A stretch of 7,532 nt of DNA from Marine group II euryarchaeote REDSEA-S43_B8 (GTDB taxonomy: Archaea > Thermoplasmatota > Poseidoniia > Poseidoniales > Thalassarchaeaceae): the NCBI GenBank assembly GCA_001629235.1, contig LUSA01000067.1:1-7532 (forward strand). Direction: 5' to 3'. The position numbers were made by a program, and so were the translations under genes. Shown here piece by piece: positions 6,816-7,532 of this stretch. Position 1 is the first letter of the stretch. The number at the start of each line of letters is the position of its first letter. A model generated the notes under the pieces. That model had not been told where the DNA came from. It worked only from the letters and a program-made list of their open reading frames with translations, and made no database searches.

Positions 6816-7532
6816 CTATCCCCACAATACGGCTTTGGCGGCCCTACCTGCAAGCCTTCGGAATTCGGGTACTTCCCTGAGCATCTTGATTCCTAGTGGT
6901 ATCGGGTTCTCAATGTCTCCGAATTCATTTATCAAATCAGTAACCTCGGGTCTAGCCCAAACATCGAATATCCTCTCAAGCTCGACATCGCTCATTTCAG
7001 TCAAAAATGCATCCCTTAGTGCTCTCTTCTTCCTCTGATTCCTAGCCATCTCCTTCAGCAATGCAGATATTGAATTCATGGTACCACGGCTTAGTTCGTT
7101 TTTCTCCATACATTTGCTGAGTCTCGGGACTAGTAAGTCCACTTGTTTGAATCCAGGGCCTATGCCGCCCCCAGTTGTAGGTTTACACACCCCTGCAGAG
7201 TCTCCGAAAAGTGCCACCCTCTCAATTAGCGGCTTTCTAACAATGCCACTAGGAACCGGTCCGCAAAATCTAGCTACTTCAGAACATAGCTCGAACCTCG
7301 AGTTGATTTTCTGATCTTGCAACAACTTGTCGAGATACTGCTCGCTGGATAAGCCATTCATCAACTCGGCTTTTGTCCATGTGCCTACTCTAGTAGTATC
7401 TCCAGTGGGTATCGCCCAACTGAAGAATCCAGGTGAAATATTCTTTCCAGTGTACATGTCTAACATCCCTGAATCCCCATTATAGCCAGTTACTTCAATC
7501 TGGAAACCAATCATTGTTTCACGAGGATTGCC
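6816..7532 (-). CDS. Geranylgeranyl reductase family FAD-dependent oxidoreductase, C-terminal part (runs off right edge)
   Basis: The frame is open from the right edge to TAG at 6818-6816, giving 238 visible residues. The first visible Met (7514-7512) is internal, as six in-frame codons precede it and it aligns mid-family. The family transfers hydride from reduced FAD to isoprenoid double bonds. In archaea it saturates the geranylgeranyl chains of ether phospholipids, and some members act on menaquinone tails. Visible hallmarks are the central-sheet segment ISPGFFSWAIPTGDTTRVGTW, with the PG...W.[FI]P pattern of the substrate domain, and the second FAD motif VALFGDSAGVCKPTTGGGIGPG, with GD(A/S)AG and TGGGI. 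After these a helical tail of about 110 residues is rich in Arg and Lys (NQRKKRALRDAF). The N-terminal Rossmann GxGxxG segment is outside the window. It cannot be told from this part whether the substrate is lipid or quinone. The next gene starts one base after the stop. Confidence 0.85.
   Translation of the reverse strand, partial: GNPRETMIGFQIEVTGYNGDSGMLDMYTGKNISPGFFSWAIPTGDTTRVGTWTKAELMNGLSSEQYLDKLLQDQKINSRFELCSEVARFCGPVPSGIVRKPLIERVALFGDSAGVCKPTTGGGIGPGFKQVDLLVPRLSKCMEKNELSRGTMNSISALLKEMARNQRKKRALRDAFLTEMSDVELERIFDVWARPEVTDLINEFGDIENPIPLGIKMLREVPEFRRLAGRAAKAVLWG

Noticed and set aside
6815..6853. Upstream TTG start for the two-helix membrane protein
   Set aside because: It would overlap the end of the reductase gene by 38 bases and use a rarer start codon. 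ATG 6814 sits one base after the reductase stop with a G-rich run before it.
6411..6896. Plus-strand 161-codon ORF
   Set aside because: It is antisense to the membrane-protein and reductase genes and crosses their boundary. It has no motif of its own.
1..7532. CRISPR arrays, insertion sequences, tRNA/rRNA genes, long repeats
   Set aside because: Reading both strands showed no regularly spaced direct repeats, terminal inverted repeats, transposase motifs or tRNA-like cloverleaf. Nearly all of the window is accounted for by coding sequence.

Overview
The window looks like a stretch of archaeal chromosome. The most likely source is a planktonic Thermoplasmatota relative of the Marine Group II/Poseidoniales type. 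This is inferred from gene content, not from a marker gene: a two-repeat archaeal tRNA-splicing endonuclease, a geranylgeranyl-reductase-family flavoprotein (archaeal ether-lipid saturation), a futalosine-pathway menaquinone enzyme, and a secreted PKD-repeat protein with a C-terminal membrane anchor. Base composition is moderate (roughly mid-40s % GC by eye, not counted). Coding density is very high. I see no mobile element, CRISPR array, tRNA or rRNA, and no gene-free stretch longer than about 70 bases.

Layout. From the left edge to 781, on the minus strand, lies the N-terminal two thirds of a tRNA-splicing endonuclease (EndA); its catalytic C-terminus is outside the window. A 71-base divergent spacer follows. 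Four plus-strand genes come next, closely spaced: a PfkB/HldE-like sugar kinase (853-1905) broken by one in-frame TAG and with degraded active-site motifs; a signal-peptide, PKD-repeat, membrane-anchored surface protein (1952-3324) broken by a one-base frameshift near 2158-2200; an intact Xaa-Pro aminopeptidase of the M24 family (3364-4683); and an intact MqnC radical SAM enzyme (4676-5824) that overlaps the peptidase gene by 8 bases. Two minus-strand genes converge on mqnC: an unrecognised protein with two membrane segments (5813-6814, tail-to-tail overlap of 12 bases with mqnC), and upstream of it the C-terminal part of a geranylgeranyl-reductase-family oxidoreductase (6816 to the right edge). 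The two minus-strand genes are separated by a single base.

How the genes fit together. mqnC implies menaquinone synthesis through futalosine. The geranylgeranyl-reductase gene implies saturation of isoprenoid chains in membrane lipids or in the quinone tail. Both concern the membrane, but they lie on opposite strands and nothing in the sequence links them directly. The endonuclease and peptidase are housekeeping functions. The most notable features are the two adjacent damaged genes, one of them with a degenerate kinase active site, and the uncharacterised two-helix membrane protein translationally coupled to the lipid reductase. I did not find a clear new defence or mobile system here.
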